From positions 248,001-312,000 of the forward strand of contig JADZBH010000005.1 of NCBI GenBank assembly GCA_020852175.1: 64,000 nt of DNA, given 5' to 3'. This document shows positions 63,144 through 64,000 of the stretch, piece after piece. Origin of the DNA: Bryobacterales bacterium (GTDB lineage Bacteria > Acidobacteriota > Terriglobia > Bryobacterales > Bryobacteraceae). Below the pieces are notes generated by a model. That model made no database searches. It saw nothing but the letters and a program-made list of their open reading frames with translations, and was not told the DNA's origin. How positions within the stretch are numbered: position 1 is the stretch's first letter; every line of letters begins with the position of its first letter. The translations under genes were made by a program, and so were the position numbers.

Positions 63144-63911
63144 CTAGACGAAGCGGTTCACCAGGCCAGAGCCAAGCAGATCCTCAAGCAGGGGCGCCTG
63201 CGGGTAAGGGTGAATCTTGTAGTGCCGGAAGCCCTCGCCGTAGGTGACGCCGGCCATTTTGCCCCGGGCCTTGGTCCACTTTTCCATCTCGTCCAGGTAG
63301 TTGTCCATGCCGTGATGATCCAGCAGCCATTGGCGCTGCGAATGGTGGCAAGCCAAGGAGTCGCGCTTGAGGTCGAAGACCGAGGTGATGTCCACGACGA
63401 AGTCGGGACGCACGATGCGGCCCTCACGGTCGGCGCCCTCGGCGGGGTCGGCGAAGTAAAGGTGCGGGATGGCTCCTGGAGCCGGAGCCGCGGAAAAGGC
63501 CGTGCAGTCGTAGTTCGGGCAGGCGGCGCCGAAACAGGCGTCGCGCACCAGGTGGGAGGTGGCTTCGTGATCGCAGTGGTAGTCCGAAGGCGAGGCCGTA
63601 AGGACGAGATCGGGGCGCAGGTCGCGCAGCAAAGCGGTGACGCGGCGGCGCGACTCATCGTTGTTGAACACCGCCATATCCCGGAATTCGGCGCACAAAT
63701 ATTTGGCTCCGAGCTTTTCGGCTCCGGCGGCGCCTTCGGCACGGCGCATCCGTGAGATTACATCGGGCGAATGTTCCTTTGTGCCGCAGTCGCCGGGCGT
63801 CATGGTCACGATGGTGACCTCATGACCTCTGCGCGCCAGCAAGGCCAGCGTGCCTCCCAAAAAGATTTCAGCGTCGTCGGGATGAGCGTGAATACAAGTA
63901 ATGCGGGCCAT
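63144..63911 (-). CDS. PIG-L/LmbE-family N-acetylglucosaminyl deacetylase
   Basis: 255 residues. ITCIHAHPDDAEIFLGG has the AHPDD zinc motif, and SPSDYHCDHEATSHLV holds the second His pair (HCDH). The family removes acetyl groups from GlcNAc-linked molecules, including GlcNAc-malate in bacillithiol synthesis (BshB). With bshA in the same window this role is possible but not shown. The start is the ATG at 63911. Confidence 0.93.
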   Translation of the reverse strand: MARITCIHAHPDDAEIFLGGTLALLARRGHEVTIVTMTPGDCGTKEHSPDVISRMRRAEGAAGAEKLGAKYLCAEFRDMAVFNNDESRRRVTALLRDLRPDLVLTASPSDYHCDHEATSHLVRDACFGAACPNYDCTAFSAAPAPGAIPHLYFADPAEGADREGRIVRPDFVVDITSVFDLKRDSLACHHSQRQWLLDHHGMDNYLDEMEKWTKARGKMAGVTYGEGFRHYKIHPYPQAPLLEDLLGSGLVNRFV

Positions 63912-64000
63912 AGTGTGAGCATACGGCGGCGGACGCGCGACGCCTTGCGGCCGCGTTTTCCACTAAATTCGCGGCAGGCGTTCACGGGCGGTTCCACCCC
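63912..64000. other. Window end, no feature seen
   Basis: The last 89 bases hold no convincing gene, terminator or repeat. A minus-strand open frame crossing 63997 is a shadow of the PIG-L gene. Confidence 0.5.

Noticed and set aside
63806..63997. Partial gene at the window end
   Set aside because: Shadow of the PIG-L gene in another frame; no motif.

Overview
The window is about 65% GC by eye and gene-dense, with no non-coding gap longer than 286 bp. It is almost certainly chromosomal DNA of an Acidobacteriota member close to Solibacter/Bryobacter (order Bryobacterales). The strongest marker is a C-terminal domain of the Solibacter type (TIGR03437-like) on three unrelated secreted proteins: a subtilisin at 10752-14036, a nuclease at 37248-39920 and an Asp-box propeller at 58725-60641. 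LpxD, Skp/OmpH and lipoproteins indicate a Gram-negative envelope. HspR downstream of dnaJ, BshA, SpoIIE-type signalling and an FecR protein fit that lineage. I saw no tRNA, rRNA, CRISPR array, insertion sequence, prophage or origin.

Layout. 1-2945: heat-shock unit dnaK (5' end missing), dnaJ, hspR. 2996-4966: unknown proteins and a Skp-like chaperone. 4963-10679 (minus): five tightly packed genes lpxD, LOG, SpoIIE phosphatase, nnr, tsaE. 10752-15276: secreted subtilisin, greA, a CDP-alcohol phosphotransferase. 15287-17391: nikR-acpS, a small basic protein, dtd, a mini-repeat protein. 17412-21297 (minus): three translationally coupled amidohydrolase-like proteins, of which only the middle one keeps the metal ligands. 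21334-24226: purM, purN and a Tat-type Gfo/Idh/MocA oxidoreductase. 24223-27443 (minus): proS, a class V aminotransferase, a stand-alone regulator-type domain. 27568-29354: rpiB, glyA.

29385-37230 is a surface-polysaccharide region. It has one GT4 glycosyltransferase on the plus strand and a five-glycosyltransferase operon on the minus strand. Between them lie an XRE regulator, an unrecognised Zn/HTH protein flanking an AT-rich gap, and a DUF1080 protein. 40065-41836 is a CBS / CbiX-like / FNR-like / small membrane protein operon. 41817-47182 holds a MATE transporter, a lipoprotein and an acyl-CoA dehydrogenase / enoyl-CoA hydratase / CitE-type lyase group. 47211-53379 (minus): rsmA, gltX, carbamoyltransferase, sulfatase, prepilin peptidase, secreted HhH protein. 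54039-60641 (minus): ECF sigma factor with a TonB-like membrane partner, bshA, propeller lipoprotein, histidine kinase, exported methyltransferase-like protein, Asp-box propeller. 60787-63911: FecR protein, a secreted helical protein coupled to an 11-cysteine mini-protein, an M15-like peptidase and a PIG-L deacetylase.

Two architectural patterns run through the window. Genes are packed so tightly that all ten convergent pairs meet within 20 bp or overlap, four of them by sharing one stop tetranucleotide. Several plus-strand genes lack a Shine-Dalgarno sequence and have a -10-like hexamer ending only 7-10 bases before the ATG, which suggests leaderless or near-leaderless transcripts. The best candidates for undescribed biology are the amidohydrolase/pseudo-amidohydrolase trio, the Zn/HTH protein at 31092-31676, the ECF-linked TonB-like protein and the small repeat and cysteine-rich proteins.
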